From JACMJL01 sp963791805 (GTDB lineage: Bacteria > Bacillota > Clostridia > Clostridiales > Clostridiaceae): a stretch of DNA of 64,000 nt. The stretch is from the NCBI GenBank assembly GCA_963791805.1, contig CAWBTU010000006.1, forward strand, positions 868,001 through 932,000. Reading direction: 5' to 3'. The translations under genes and the position numbers were made by a program. Each line of letters begins with the position of its first letter. The first letter of the stretch is position 1. A model generated the notes under the pieces. It had not been told where the DNA came from, searched no databases, and saw nothing but the letters and a program-made list of their open reading frames with translations. Shown here one piece after another: positions 52,603-62,444 of this stretch.

Positions 52603-53724
52603 ATGTTAGGTAAATTAAAAATTGATAAGAAAATTTTGAAGTATTTAGATTATTGGGCAATAATTATTGCAATAATTATAGTTGCTTTTGGAACTATCAA
52701 TATTTTTAGTGTTACTCAGCCATTAGGTAAGACTTTTGTTAGTTATAGTTCTTTGAAGCTTCAAATTATAAATCTTATGGTTGGCTTAACTGTGTTATAT
52801 GTTATTATCGCAGTGGATTATTCCATAATTAAAGGTTATGCTGGGATTATTTATTGGGGTTCTGTTGGACTTTTATTGTTTAATAGAATATTTAGTGCGA
52901 AAGTTTTTGGGCAAGCAAATTGGATTGCAATTGGTCCAATAACTATACAACCCTCTGAGTTTGCAAAAATAGCATTGATAATAATGTTAGCTAAAAAATT
53001 AGATGATATGGAATGCAAAATCAATAATATTAAAAACTTTAGTGTGATTTTATTTTATTCTATAGTTCCAGTTGCATTGATTTTTCCAGATATGGGTCTA
53101 ACTATGATAATATTTTATATGGTATTAGGCATAGTTTTTGTAGCAGGGCTTGATTTAAAAGTTATTTTTGGAGGACTTGCTGCACTAATTTCTGGCATAG
53201 GAATTTTGTGGAATACAAGTATGATTCCCGCCTATCAAAAAGCTAGGTTAACATCTTTTATTAATCCAGCTTCAGATCCATCAGGAGCAAGTTATCAATT
53301 GATTCAATCGAAAATAGCAATTGGTTCGGGTGGATTGATGGGAAAAGGATTCTTAAATGGCACTAGGACTGGAGGCGGATTTGTTCCTTTTGCATCCACA
53401 GATTTTATTTTTACCGTTATATGTGAAGAATGGGGTCTACTTGGAGCTGCTTTTTTGTTTCTTTTGTATGCAATACTAATTTATAAGTTTATAAAAATTG
53501 CTAGAAATGCAAAAGATACTTTTGGATCACTAATTTGTGTAGGTATAATTTCTTTATTCCTATTTTCCATTATTCAAAATGCCGGAATGACTATTGGTAT
53601 AATGGCAATAAGTGGTATAACACTTCCTTTCGTTAGTTATGGAGGCAGCGCTCTGGTTGCTAACTTCATAGCATTAGGATTAGTAATTAATGTTGGTATG
53701 AGAAAAAAGAAAATAAATTTTTAA
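52603..53724 (+). CDS. rodA: RodA/FtsW/SpoVE peptidoglycan polymerase
   Basis: This 373-residue protein has ten helices and the SEDS signature WIAIGPITIQPSEFAKIALII. Later come FVPFASTDFIFTVICEEWG and the end FVSYGGSALVANFIALGLV. It polymerises glycan strands with its partner PBP2. RodA is preferred over FtsW because of the mre/min neighbourhood. Confidence 0.94.
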   Translation: MLGKLKIDKKILKYLDYWAIIIAIIIVAFGTINIFSVTQPLGKTFVSYSSLKLQIINLMVGLTVLYVIIAVDYSIIKGYAGIIYWGSVGLLLFNRIFSAKVFGQANWIAIGPITIQPSEFAKIALIIMLAKKLDDMECKINNIKNFSVILFYSIVPVALIFPDMGLTMIIFYMVLGIVFVAGLDLKVIFGGLAALISGIGILWNTSMIPAYQKARLTSFINPASDPSGASYQLIQSKIAIGSGGLMGKGFLNGTRTGGGFVPFASTDFIFTVICEEWGLLGAAFLFLLYAILIYKFIKIARNAKDTFGSLICVGIISLFLFSIIQNAGMTIGIMAISGITLPFVSYGGSALVANFIALGLVINVGMRKKKINF

Positions 53725-53757
53725 AGTTCTTCTGTAAGTTCAGAAGAACTTTTTTTG
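53723..53757 (+). terminator. Terminator of rodA, overlapping its stop
   Basis: The 12-bp stem AAAGTTCTTCTG / CAGAAGAACTTT with a 6-nt loop ends in seven T residues. Confidence 0.88.
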
Positions 53758-53815
53758 TCATAATGTTCACTACTTATAAATATATATTATAAGCAAAAAT
53801 ATTTTGGAGGAGTAA

Positions 53816-54574
53816 ATGGGAAGTTATAACTCAGAATATCAGGAATATTATGATTCAATGCTAAAAAGGAGGAATAAGGGATTTTCGTTTGGTGGAAATA
53901 GTTTACGAGGCAAAGTTTTTAGTAAGAAAGTAATAATTAGAAGAGTAATTCAAGAATTAATAGGAGGAGTTCTGTTATTCTTAAGTGTTGTTTTCTTTAA
54001 GACAAATGCATTGCCACAAAATAAAGTTATTTATAGTAACTCAAAAAAAATAATGCATCAAAATTATGATTATAGAAAAATAAATAGTGAAATAAAATCA
54101 ATACATATAACAGAATTTAGTAATAATGAAGAGGTTGTTAGTGATTGGCTAGAAAATTTAAAAGTAAAGTACTTTGGTGGAGTTACTATTAAAACAAGAA
54201 TTAAAGAAAGTTATATGATGCCTTTAAAGGGAAAAGTAATTACAAGATTTTTAGATAAAGACGCATCAGGTGGTATTGATATTCAAGCTAATGAAAATAG
54301 TGAAATTAAAAGTGCCTATGCTGGAAAAGTTAAGTCAATTGGTGAAGATAGTAAGCTTGGAAAGTACATAGAAATTGATCATGGAGAAGGCATAGTAACA
54401 AAATATTCTAATCTTAATAATCAATTAGTTAAGAAGGACCACAAGGTAAAAAAGGGTCAAGTTATAGCTACAAGTGTTAAAGCCAGCAGTTCGAAAGGCG
54501 AATACCTACATTTTGAAATATTATATATGGGTAAAAAGTTAAATCCAGAAGAGTATATGACTTTTGTAAATTAG
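53816..54574 (+). CDS. SpoIVFA-like M23-fold membrane protein without zinc ligands
   Basis: This 252-residue protein has one transmembrane helix (ELIGGVLLFLSVVFFKTNALP) and a C-terminal M23 fold (YMMPLKGKVITRF ... GGIDIQANENSEIKSAYAGKV ... EYLHFEILY). In active M23 enzymes a His stands before GID and HxH is near the end; here they are Gly and Tyr-Leu-His-Phe. It therefore cannot bind zinc normally. The next gene is SpoIVFB-like, so the pair corresponds to B. subtilis SpoIVFA/SpoIVFB, in which SpoIVFA holds and inhibits the protease. This is inferred from length and context. Confidence 0.75.
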   Translation: MGSYNSEYQEYYDSMLKRRNKGFSFGGNSLRGKVFSKKVIIRRVIQELIGGVLLFLSVVFFKTNALPQNKVIYSNSKKIMHQNYDYRKINSEIKSIHITEFSNNEEVVSDWLENLKVKYFGGVTIKTRIKESYMMPLKGKVITRFLDKDASGGIDIQANENSEIKSAYAGKVKSIGEDSKLGKYIEIDHGEGIVTKYSNLNNQLVKKDHKVKKGQVIATSVKASSSKGEYLHFEILYMGKKLNPEEYMTFVN

Positions 54575-54594
54575 CACTTTCAGGGAGAGTTTTT

Positions 54595-55428
54595 TTGGTT
54601 AGATTAAATAAGTTTTTTATTCCATACATTATATTACTGATACTTATTGGCTTTAAAGGCGAGATGCTTATTTGCTTTATTATAGTATTTTTACATGAGT
54701 TTGTTCATTATTTTACTGCAAGAATGCTGGGATTTTCAGGATTTGATGTAGAAATACTTCCTATTGGAGCTACTTTGAGAGTTAAAGATATTGAAGAGGC
54801 AACGTATAGGCAAGATTTTATTATCTCCATTTCAGGGCCTCTATCAAATCTTATTTTAGCAGTAGTTTTCTACTTTCTAGGATACAAACTTCTTTTTCAA
54901 ACTAATCTTACTTTAGGTATTTTTAACTTTATTCCTGCTAGTCCATTAGATGGAGGAAGAATGGTTAGAGACCTACTATCTAATAAAATGGTTTTTAAAA
55001 GAGCTCATATTTTTACAATATATATAAGTCTTTTTATTGGATACCTTTTGATATTTTTAAATTTAATTTTATTTTTCAAAAACATTTTTAATATTAATTT
55101 ATCAATTATTGCTTTATTTATAGTTTTTTGTGCTTATAAAGAAAAAGAGAGGATTGTATATGTAATTATGGGAGATATTATTAAAAAGAAAGCCAAAATT
55201 ATTAATAGAGGCTATATGGAAAATAAAAGTACCTCAATATTCTTTAAGAAAAACCTTTTATATGCATTAAGTTTAGTGGAAAAAGGAAAATATAATATTT
55301 TTACAATTTTAGACGACAATATAGATGTAATCGATATAATTTATGAGCAGGAGCTTGTTGAAGCCTTAAAAAAATATGGGAATATATCTATTGAAGAGTT
55401 TATTAATATTAAGGAAGAAAACTATTAA
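54595..55428 (+). CDS. SpoIVFB-like intramembrane M50 metalloprotease
   Basis: The start is a TTG preceded by AGGGAG. The 277-residue protein has four to six helices, the zinc motif HEFVH (FLHEFVHYF, near 34) and the third ligand segment NFIPASPLDGGRM near 112. The C-terminal 90 residues resemble a CBS-type regulatory domain. In B. subtilis SpoIVFB cleaves pro-sigma K; here the same role is inferred from its SpoIVFA-like neighbour. Confidence 0.88.
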   Translation: MVRLNKFFIPYIILLILIGFKGEMLICFIIVFLHEFVHYFTARMLGFSGFDVEILPIGATLRVKDIEEATYRQDFIISISGPLSNLILAVVFYFLGYKLLFQTNLTLGIFNFIPASPLDGGRMVRDLLSNKMVFKRAHIFTIYISLFIGYLLIFLNLILFFKNIFNINLSIIALFIVFCAYKEKERIVYVIMGDIIKKKAKIINRGYMENKSTSIFFKKNLLYALSLVEKGKYNIFTILDDNIDVIDIIYEQELVEALKKYGNISIEEFINIKEENY

Positions 55429-55497
55429 TATATTTTATTTGATTTTAGGAACAGTTATGATAAAATAGTAAGTTGAATACACAAGAGGAGTGATTAT

Positions 55498-57351
55498 GTG
55501 AATAGAATAACAGATGATATATTATTCAAAGTTGAAAAACCTGCTAGGTATATTGGCGGTGAATTGAATTCATGTGATAAAGATAAAAATAAAGTAGAAA
55601 TCAGGTATGCTTTTTGTTTTCCTGATGTATACGAAGTTGGTATGTCCCATCTTGGCATGAAGATTCTATATCATGTTTTAAATCAAAGAGAAGATACTTT
55701 TTGTGAAAGAGTATTTGCTCCATGGCCCGATATGGAAAAATTAATGAGAGAAAATGAAATAGCCTTGTATGCTCTTGAAAGCAAAGATTCCCTTAAGGAT
55801 TTTGACTTTTTAGGCTTTACTTTGCAATATGAAATGAGTTATACCAATATTTTAAATATGCTCCAAATGTCAGGGGTTTCTATTAGAGCATCTCAAAGAG
55901 GAGAAGCTGAGCCAATAGTTATGTTTGGAGGACCTTGCGCCTACAATCCTGAACCACTTTATGATATAGCAGATTTATTTGTACTTGGTGAAGGTGAAGA
56001 AGTACTAAATGATTTATTGGATCTTTATAAAGAAACAAAAGCACTTGGAAAAGAAGCATTTTTAAGGAAAGCAGCTTCAATTCAGGGTATTTATGTACCA
56101 TCCTTATATAAGGTTTCTTACAATGAAGATGGAACAATACAAGAATTTTCTCCAATGCACTCTGATGTTCCTGCAAAAGTAAAAAAGAGAATTATAACTA
56201 ATTTTGATAAGGTTTCATATCCTGATAAGTTAGTTGTTCCATACACAGAAGTTGTTCATGATAGGGTAATGCTTGAAACTTTTAGAGGATGTACTAGGGG
56301 TTGCCGCTTTTGTCAAGCAGGAATGGTTTACAGACCTGTAAGGGAAAAGAGGACGAATACTCTTTTAAATCAAGCAGAGACTCTTCTAGAAAACACTGGT
56401 TACAATGAAGTTTCCTTGACTTCTTTAAGTATATGCGATTATTCAGATATACAAAACTTAATTAATTTGATGGTTGAAAAGCATGGTAATGAAAAAGTAG
56501 GTATTTCTCTGCCATCTTTAAGAATAGACTCTTTTTCCGTTGATTTAATAAAAGAAATTCAAAAGGTTAGAAAAACAGGACTTACTTTTGCGCCTGAAGC
56601 AGGTAGCCAAAGAATGAGAGATGTTATTAATAAAGGAGTTACAGAGCAGAATTTAATTGATTCTACTAGAAGTGCCTTTGAAGCAGGTTGGTCAACAATC
56701 AAGCTTTATTACATGCTTGGACTTCCTTATGAAACTATCGAAGATGTTGTTGGTATTGCAGCTCTTTCTGAAAAAGTTGTTGGAGAATACTACAATGTTC
56801 CTAAGGATAAAAGAAAAAAAGGTTTAAGAGTTACTGTTAGTACAGCAATTTTTGTTCCGAAGCCATTTACGCCATTCCAATGGGCAGCAATGGATAGCAA
56901 AGAAAATGTTAAAGAAAAGATATATTCTTTAAGAAATGCGATAACAAGCAAAGCCATAAATTACAATTGGCATGAGTCTATAGTAAGCTACATGGAAGCT
57001 ATATTTGCTAGAGGCGACAGAAGAATGTGTGATGTTTTAGTTAAAGCTTTTGAAAAAGGTGCTAAATTTGATGGCTGGAATGATTATTTCAGTTTCGATA
57101 TTTGGAAAGAAGCCATTGAAGAATGCGGCGTAGATACAGATTTTTATGTATACAGAAATAGAAGCTATGAAGAAATACTTCCATGGGATTTTATCGATAT
57201 TGGAGTGTCAAAGGATTTTCTTAAATTAGAGAATGAAAAGGCAAAACAGGCAACACTTACACCTGACTGCAGAGAAGGCTGTAATAATTGCGGAATAGAT
57301 GTTAAGGAAAGGAAGTGCTTTGAAGGTGCGTTATTCAATAAAGTTCAGTAA
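55498..57351 (+). CDS. B12-binding-type radical SAM protein (TIGR03960 family)
   Basis: This 617-residue protein starts with GTG after GAGGAG. It has an N-terminal B12-like Rossmann part (YAFCFPDVYEVGMSHLGMKILY) and a radical SAM core with FRGCTRGCRFCQAG near 265 (CxxxCxxC). The C-terminus holds a cysteine group CREGCNNCGIDVKERKC. The family is common in Firmicutes next to DUF2344 and RNase G. The reaction is unknown. Confidence 0.92.
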   Translation: MNRITDDILFKVEKPARYIGGELNSCDKDKNKVEIRYAFCFPDVYEVGMSHLGMKILYHVLNQREDTFCERVFAPWPDMEKLMRENEIALYALESKDSLKDFDFLGFTLQYEMSYTNILNMLQMSGVSIRASQRGEAEPIVMFGGPCAYNPEPLYDIADLFVLGEGEEVLNDLLDLYKETKALGKEAFLRKAASIQGIYVPSLYKVSYNEDGTIQEFSPMHSDVPAKVKKRIITNFDKVSYPDKLVVPYTEVVHDRVMLETFRGCTRGCRFCQAGMVYRPVREKRTNTLLNQAETLLENTGYNEVSLTSLSICDYSDIQNLINLMVEKHGNEKVGISLPSLRIDSFSVDLIKEIQKVRKTGLTFAPEAGSQRMRDVINKGVTEQNLIDSTRSAFEAGWSTIKLYYMLGLPYETIEDVVGIAALSEKVVGEYYNVPKDKRKKGLRVTVSTAIFVPKPFTPFQWAAMDSKENVKEKIYSLRNAITSKAINYNWHESIVSYMEAIFARGDRRMCDVLVKAFEKGAKFDGWNDYFSFDIWKEAIEECGVDTDFYVYRNRSYEEILPWDFIDIGVSKDFLKLENEKAKQATLTPDCREGCNNCGIDVKERKCFEGALFNKVQ

Positions 57352-58033
57352 AGAAAGTGAAATAAAATTTGTATCTCATCTAGATCTTGCAAAAACTATT
57401 CAAAGGGTTGTTAAAAGATCAGGGCTTCCTATCCAGTATTCTCATGGTTTTAACCCTCATATGGATATATCTATCGGTCAACCCCTTTCAGTAGGAATGT
57501 ATTCTGAAGGTGAGTATATGGATATGGGCTTTACTGAAAAGCTTGATGAGGAATATATTAAGGAAAAATTAAATGCTAATGTGCCAAGAGGAATTAAAAT
57601 TCATGAAGTAGTATTTGTTCCTGAAAAGGAAAATACTAAAAACCCACCACAAGCAATGGCAGCAGTGGAAGAAGCTGAGTATGAAATTAGAATGAAGTAC
57701 ACTAATATTAAGAACCTTAATGAAGAAATAAAAGAATTACTTACATTGAATGAATGGAACATTGTTAAGAAAAGCAAAAGTGGAGAAAAAGAAGTAAACA
57801 TTAAAACAATGGTGAAAGATTTTCATTATTCAATACTTACTGATTTTCTTTTTATTCGAACTACTATTTCATGTGGAAGTAAAGAAAATTTGTCAGCACA
57901 ATTACTTTCTGAATTTTTTACAATTCATACTGAAAATGTTGATAAGGATAGCTTTATTGATATTAAAAGAAAAGAAATGTATGCTACAAAGGATGATACA
58001 AAGTATCCTCTGTACAAATTTTATCAATCTTAA
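57320..58033 (+). CDS. DUF2344 (TIGR03936) protein
   Basis: The start is set at the TTG at 57320 because AAGGAAAGG lies 6 bp before it; this overlaps the end of the radical SAM gene by 32 bp. The 237-residue protein begins MKVRYSIKFSKESEIKFVSHLDLAKTIQRVVKRSGLPI. It is always paired with the radical SAM gene, sometimes as one fused protein, and so probably acts with it. The function is unknown. Confidence 0.88.
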   Translation: MKVRYSIKFSKESEIKFVSHLDLAKTIQRVVKRSGLPIQYSHGFNPHMDISIGQPLSVGMYSEGEYMDMGFTEKLDEEYIKEKLNANVPRGIKIHEVVFVPEKENTKNPPQAMAAVEEAEYEIRMKYTNIKNLNEEIKELLTLNEWNIVKKSKSGEKEVNIKTMVKDFHYSILTDFLFIRTTISCGSKENLSAQLLSEFFTIHTENVDKDSFIDIKRKEMYATKDDTKYPLYKFYQS

Positions 58034-58071
58034 GATAAATGGGTATAATTTAAGTAAAAGTTGGTGCTAAA

Positions 58072-59523
58072 GTGAATGAAATTTTTATTGAGAGGCAAAG
58101 AAATCTATTAAGGATTGCAGTGAAAGAAAATGGCCAGCTTAAGGAATGTTTTATTGAAGAAGAAAGCGACATTCCTTATCCAGGACAAATTTACAAGGGT
58201 ATAGTAAAAAACATTATACCTGCTATTAAATGCGCCTTTATAGATATCGGATACTCTAAAAATTGTTATATGTATTTAGATCGTAAGTTTAAAAACACTG
58301 ATGTTAAAAAGGGCGATGAAGTTTTAGTTGAAATTTTAAAAGAGGATATTGGTGGAAAAGGACCCAAAGTAACAAAGGCTATAAGTGTACCGGGAAGCTA
58401 TTGTGTGCTTGAAACCCTTAATAATGGAATTAGCTTCTCAAAAAAAATTGAAGACACAAAATTTAAAAGTTCTATTCTGAAAAATATTAATAAATATGAA
58501 GATGTAGGTTTTATGATTAGAACGAGAGCACAAGATATTAGCACCCTAGAATTAAAATTAGAAATTGAAAAACTATACGAGATTTATCAAGGAATTATTC
58601 AAAAGGGAACTTATTCACTTAAACAGGGTTTAATTTATAGTGATGAGGGGGTCCTAGATAGACTTCTTCGAGATATTATGAATGATACTACTACGACGAT
58701 TGTTTCTGATAACTGTGATGATTTCAATTATATTAAAGAATTTGTTAACAATCGTGGAGATGTTAGCGCCAAAATTGAATTTCATAAAGAAAATAGAAAT
58801 CTTTTTGATTGCTTTGGTATAGAAAAAGAAATTCTAAAGCTAAGAAACAAAAAGGTGTATTTAAAGTGCGGCGGATATTTAATCATAGAAAAAACTGAGG
58901 CAATGTATGTTATAGATGTAAACTCAGGTAGTAACACTAAAGGTAATTCAATTGATAAAACAGCCTTTAATACTGATATGGAAGCAGCTAAAGAAATTTC
59001 GAAGCAAATAAGACTTAGAAATTTAAGTGGAATAATACTTATCGACTTTATAGATGTAAGTAATAAAGAGGAACAAGCAAAAATTCTAGAGGAATTAAAT
59101 GGTGGGTTTATTGATGATAAAAATAAAACTGTGGTATACCCTTTCACTGAACTAAATCTAGTTCAGATAGCTAGAAGAAGAAGAGGAAAATCAATAAATG
59201 AGAACATGGAAGAAAAATGTATAAATTGTAATGGAAATGGTCAAAGATTAAAGATGACCTATTTATTATTTTTAATTAGAAATGTAATATTAAGACTAAA
59301 TGAGGAACATAATATAAAGCATATTTATATGCAAATAAATGAAATATATAAAGAAGATATTTTGGGGGATGTTGTGAACTTTGCAAAAGAAATAGAAGCT
59401 TTGGATAAATGCATATATGTGGATTTTCAAAAGCATATAGAGTATTTTAAAGTTGAACCGCTTCTATTTGAAAACCAGATTTCAAATGTAGCTAACTTCA
59501 AGATATACGGCGGAGCCGACTAG
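58072..59523 (+). CDS. rng: Ribonuclease G family
   Basis: This 483-residue protein starts with GTG. It has an N-terminal S1 domain (GQIYKGIVKNIIPAIKCAFIDIGYSKNCYMYL) and the RNase E/G catalytic domain with YVIDVNSGSNT and ILIDFIDV. The zinc-link motif is CINCNGNGQ, a variant of CxxC. It processes rRNA and mRNA. It is shorter than E. coli RNase E and of RNase G length. The usual clostridial neighbour rplU does not follow. Confidence 0.93.
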   Translation: MNEIFIERQRNLLRIAVKENGQLKECFIEEESDIPYPGQIYKGIVKNIIPAIKCAFIDIGYSKNCYMYLDRKFKNTDVKKGDEVLVEILKEDIGGKGPKVTKAISVPGSYCVLETLNNGISFSKKIEDTKFKSSILKNINKYEDVGFMIRTRAQDISTLELKLEIEKLYEIYQGIIQKGTYSLKQGLIYSDEGVLDRLLRDIMNDTTTTIVSDNCDDFNYIKEFVNNRGDVSAKIEFHKENRNLFDCFGIEKEILKLRNKKVYLKCGGYLIIEKTEAMYVIDVNSGSNTKGNSIDKTAFNTDMEAAKEISKQIRLRNLSGIILIDFIDVSNKEEQAKILEELNGGFIDDKNKTVVYPFTELNLVQIARRRRGKSINENMEEKCINCNGNGQRLKMTYLLFLIRNVILRLNEEHNIKHIYMQINEIYKEDILGDVVNFAKEIEALDKCIYVDFQKHIEYFKVEPLLFENQISNVANFKIYGGAD

Positions 59524-59593
59524 TTTTATGTCTCAAAATCTTTACCAAGGAGTTAGCATGCTGTTGTTATAAAATTAAAGCAGGAGGTACGAA

Positions 59594-60517
59594 ATGGTAA
59601 TGTTTTTTAAGAATAAGTCAGAAAAAACAAAGGATAAGGACACAAAACAAATAGAAGTAGAGGAAAATTCAGATATAGAATTTTCTCTTCATTCAAGTGA
59701 TGGAGATAGAATCTCAGATTATAATAAAGAGTATATGCAAAAAGAAATAGAAGAACTTCCGACCTTAAAAAAAGGAGACATTAATATAAGTGGGGTCTAT
59801 CTTTATGATGTTGGAGATCAATACGAAGTAAAAGTGTATATTAGAAATGGATTTACAGACAACGTGAATTTTGATCAAGTACCGTTTATAATAGTAAATG
59901 GTAAGGGAGATATACTTGCACGTCAAATATTCGATTTAAAAGAAATGGGAGATATTCCACCTTTTGCAGCAAAACCATGGAAGCTTTATTTTGATAAGTC
60001 AAAGGTTAAAACCGAAAACATTGAGCATGATGATTGGAAGATTCTATTTGATAAAGGATTAGAGGCTTTTAATAACATTAGTACAGTTTTTGAAGGGATT
60101 CCAGAATATCTTGATGAAAGTTCACAAAATCAACTAGACGACTTTTTAAATTCTTTACCCAAATTAAAAGAAGGAGATTTTAATATTTCAACTTTTTATG
60201 TGGGGGTAAAAGAAAATGGCGGAATACTAATTGTTTTTGTAATAAGAAATGGAATGAATGAAAATGTAGTGTTGAATCATCTTCCTGTTTCAGTTAAAGA
60301 TGATAGTGGAAAGTTAGTTGCAGGTGGCATTTTCGATACAAATCTTGCAGTAGGTATGCATAAAGCAAAAGTATGTAATCTTGAATTTGCATCGGAAAAC
60401 GTCTCAAAAGGAGAGGTTAATTTAAAGAGTTTAAAAGTATATTTTGAATTTGATAGCAATGCAATAATAGAGTGCAGAGCAGAGGAAAAACCTGAGATAG
60501 AAGAAACTATTGAATAA
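59594..60517 (+). CDS. SLAP-domain protein (accessory Sec/S-layer assembly type)
   Basis: This 307-residue protein has a charged N-terminal part and two similar domains, about 55-145 and 185-285, each with LPxLKxGDxNISxxYxxxxxxxxxVxVxIRNG and then VPF/LPV and IFD. This is the SLAP-domain pattern of the family associated with accessory SecA2-dependent S-layer assembly (as in Bacillus anthracis). It lacks a signal peptide. A CWB2 protein and an S-layer-like protein follow, which supports a role in surface protein handling. The site GGAGGT precedes the ATG. Confidence 0.75.
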   Translation: MVMFFKNKSEKTKDKDTKQIEVEENSDIEFSLHSSDGDRISDYNKEYMQKEIEELPTLKKGDINISGVYLYDVGDQYEVKVYIRNGFTDNVNFDQVPFIIVNGKGDILARQIFDLKEMGDIPPFAAKPWKLYFDKSKVKTENIEHDDWKILFDKGLEAFNNISTVFEGIPEYLDESSQNQLDDFLNSLPKLKEGDFNISTFYVGVKENGGILIVFVIRNGMNENVVLNHLPVSVKDDSGKLVAGGIFDTNLAVGMHKAKVCNLEFASENVSKGEVNLKSLKVYFEFDSNAIIECRAEEKPEIEETIE

Positions 60518-60530
60518 TATATAAGATTAA

Positions 60531-60575
60531 AGACCCACATGGAAAGTAAATAAACTTTCCATGTGGGTCTTTTTC
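60531..60575 (+). terminator. Strong terminator after the SLAP gene
   Basis: A perfect 17-bp stem (60531-60547 with 60554-60570), a 6-nt loop and five T residues. Confidence 0.9.
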
Positions 60576-60959
60576 TTTTATTAGTTTTATTCTTTTATGT
60601 AGAAACATAAATCAAGTGAATATTCAATCAATTCTGGCAGTGATGGAAATACTTACAGCTAGAAAATGATAATGCTTTAATCTATACTCATATCATGTTA
60701 AACAAATCTTCAGAAAACTGTGGGATACAGGGGGAGGATGTTGGATGCATAACATAGGATATGACATAAATTTGTAATCATATCTTATTTAACTGATGAG
60801 CAGAAAATAATTAGTATTAGGAGGATGAATAACAGATAAGATACATTATAATACGACAGTATGGAAAGAATTACAGCTAGAAAAATAAAAAGTTACAGTC
60901 TATAATTTAACTGAGTTAAAGAAAATCCAAAAACAAAGAAAATAAGGAGGATTTATTAT
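60576..60959 (+). promoter_or_regulatory. Long leader region of the S-layer operon with repeated modules
   Basis: This 384-bp gene-free region contains two similar stretches beginning ATGGAAA and sharing TTACAGCTAGAAAA (60643-60689 and 60861-60907). It also has two or three stretches that run through CAGAAAA to AGGRGGAT (60690-60740, 60780-60827 and, less clearly, 60907-60955). The last contains the true binding site AAGGAGG of the CWB2 gene. Promoters are likely but cannot be assigned reliably. Confidence 0.45.
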
Positions 60960-62399
60960 ATGAACAAAAGGAGAAAGATAAAAACAGCATTAGCAAGTAG
61001 TGCTGCAGCATCTCTTGTTTTAAGTGCTATAGCAGCAGTTCCCGTTATGGCGGCAGATAATAACTTTGCAGGTTCAGATCGAATTGATACTTCTATTAAG
61101 ATTGCAGAAGCAAGCTGGCAAGGTGCATGGAGTGGAAGCACAAATGCAGTTATTGTTCAGAAAGATGACGATCATTTAGTAGATGGATTAGCAGTAGCTC
61201 CTTTAGCATACAGTTTACATGCTCCAATATTACTTAGTGATAAAGGTGACTCAATTACTAAAGCTACAATGGATGAACTTATGAAAAATGGAGTAAAGAA
61301 AGTATATCTAGCTACAGGTTCAGGGGTTATTACAGATAAGGCAAAAGCACAATTAGAAGCAGCGGGAATCACAGTTGAGCGTCTTGGTGGAGCAAATAGA
61401 TATGAAACAGCAAAAAACATTTCCGCTAAACTTGGAGTTACTTCTAAGGTTGTAGTTGTTAATGGAGAAGTTGGACTAGCAGATGCATTATCTATTGCAT
61501 CTATTGCAGCAAACCAAGGAATGACAATTGCCCTTGCTAGCGATAAAGATACAACACCAACTACTACAGATTTAACTGGTAAGACAGTATATGCAGTTGG
61601 TGGATCAGGGGTTCTCTCAGATACACTTGTTTCTAAACTTGGGGCTACAAGATATGGTGGAAGCTCAAGATTCGAAACAAATGCAGCAATATTAGATGGT
61701 TTTAAGGCTAGTGTTAATTTTGATAAAGTATATCTTACAGATGGCTATGATGCACATTTAGTTGATGCATTGACAGGTTCTGTACTTGCAGCACAGAGCG
61801 GAGCACCCATCGTTTTAACCGATGCTCAGGTTGGAGCAAACCAGGGAAAAGCTTTATCTGATAATTTAAAAGGTGGCAGTGTTGTGGTTACTTTTGGGGG
61901 TACAGTAAGTAAGGCTGTACAAGCATCAATTCAAAAAATAGCTGACGATAAGAAAGCAGCAGTGCCTACAGCATCATTAGTAGGAGTAGATAACTCTCTA
62001 CTTGGAACTTCAATAGTAGAAGTTAAGTTAAATGTAGTTGATCCTCAAAATTATGATGTGACAATAAAAGGACAAGTTGCAAACTACTATGCATCAAGTC
62101 AAAGCTTCAAGATAGCATCTAGCTCATATCTCGAAACAATTGATACTACAAAAGACGTTACTATTACAAAGAAAGTATCAGTAACAGCATCTCTAGTAGG
62201 AGTAGATAATTCATTACTTGGAACTTCAATAGTGGAAGTTAAATTAAATGCTATAGATCCTCAAAATTATAATGTAACAATTAAAGGACAAGTTGCAAAC
62301 TATTATGCATCAAGCCAAAGCTTTAAGATTGCATCTAGTACCTATCTTGAGGCAGCTAATGTAGATGTTACAAAAGATGTAGTTGTAGCTCATAAATAG
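60960..62399 (+). CDS. Secreted CWB2 cell-wall-binding protein with duplicated C-terminal domain
   Basis: This 479-residue protein has a signal peptide ending VPVMAADN (cleavage near 31). Three cell-wall-binding type 2 repeats (about 36-330) follow, with SRIDTSIKIAE-like starts and VYLATGSGVITDKAKAQLEAAGI / VYAVGGSGVLSDTL / VVTFGGTVSKAVQ. CWB2 anchors proteins to the wall's secondary polymer. From 61968 two 72-codon repeats encode TASLVGVDNSLLGTSIVEVKLN and so on. The DNA shows many synonymous changes between them. No enzyme domain is visible. It is likely a surface-layer component. Confidence 0.9.
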   Translation: MNKRRKIKTALASSAAASLVLSAIAAVPVMAADNNFAGSDRIDTSIKIAEASWQGAWSGSTNAVIVQKDDDHLVDGLAVAPLAYSLHAPILLSDKGDSITKATMDELMKNGVKKVYLATGSGVITDKAKAQLEAAGITVERLGGANRYETAKNISAKLGVTSKVVVVNGEVGLADALSIASIAANQGMTIALASDKDTTPTTTDLTGKTVYAVGGSGVLSDTLVSKLGATRYGGSSRFETNAAILDGFKASVNFDKVYLTDGYDAHLVDALTGSVLAAQSGAPIVLTDAQVGANQGKALSDNLKGGSVVVTFGGTVSKAVQASIQKIADDKKAAVPTASLVGVDNSLLGTSIVEVKLNVVDPQNYDVTIKGQVANYYASSQSFKIASSSYLETIDTTKDVTITKKVSVTASLVGVDNSLLGTSIVEVKLNAIDPQNYNVTIKGQVANYYASSQSFKIASSTYLEAANVDVTKDVVVAHK

Positions 62400-62444
62400 T
62401 TTTATATAACAATAAATAAAAATATTAAGGAGAGATAAAATAAT

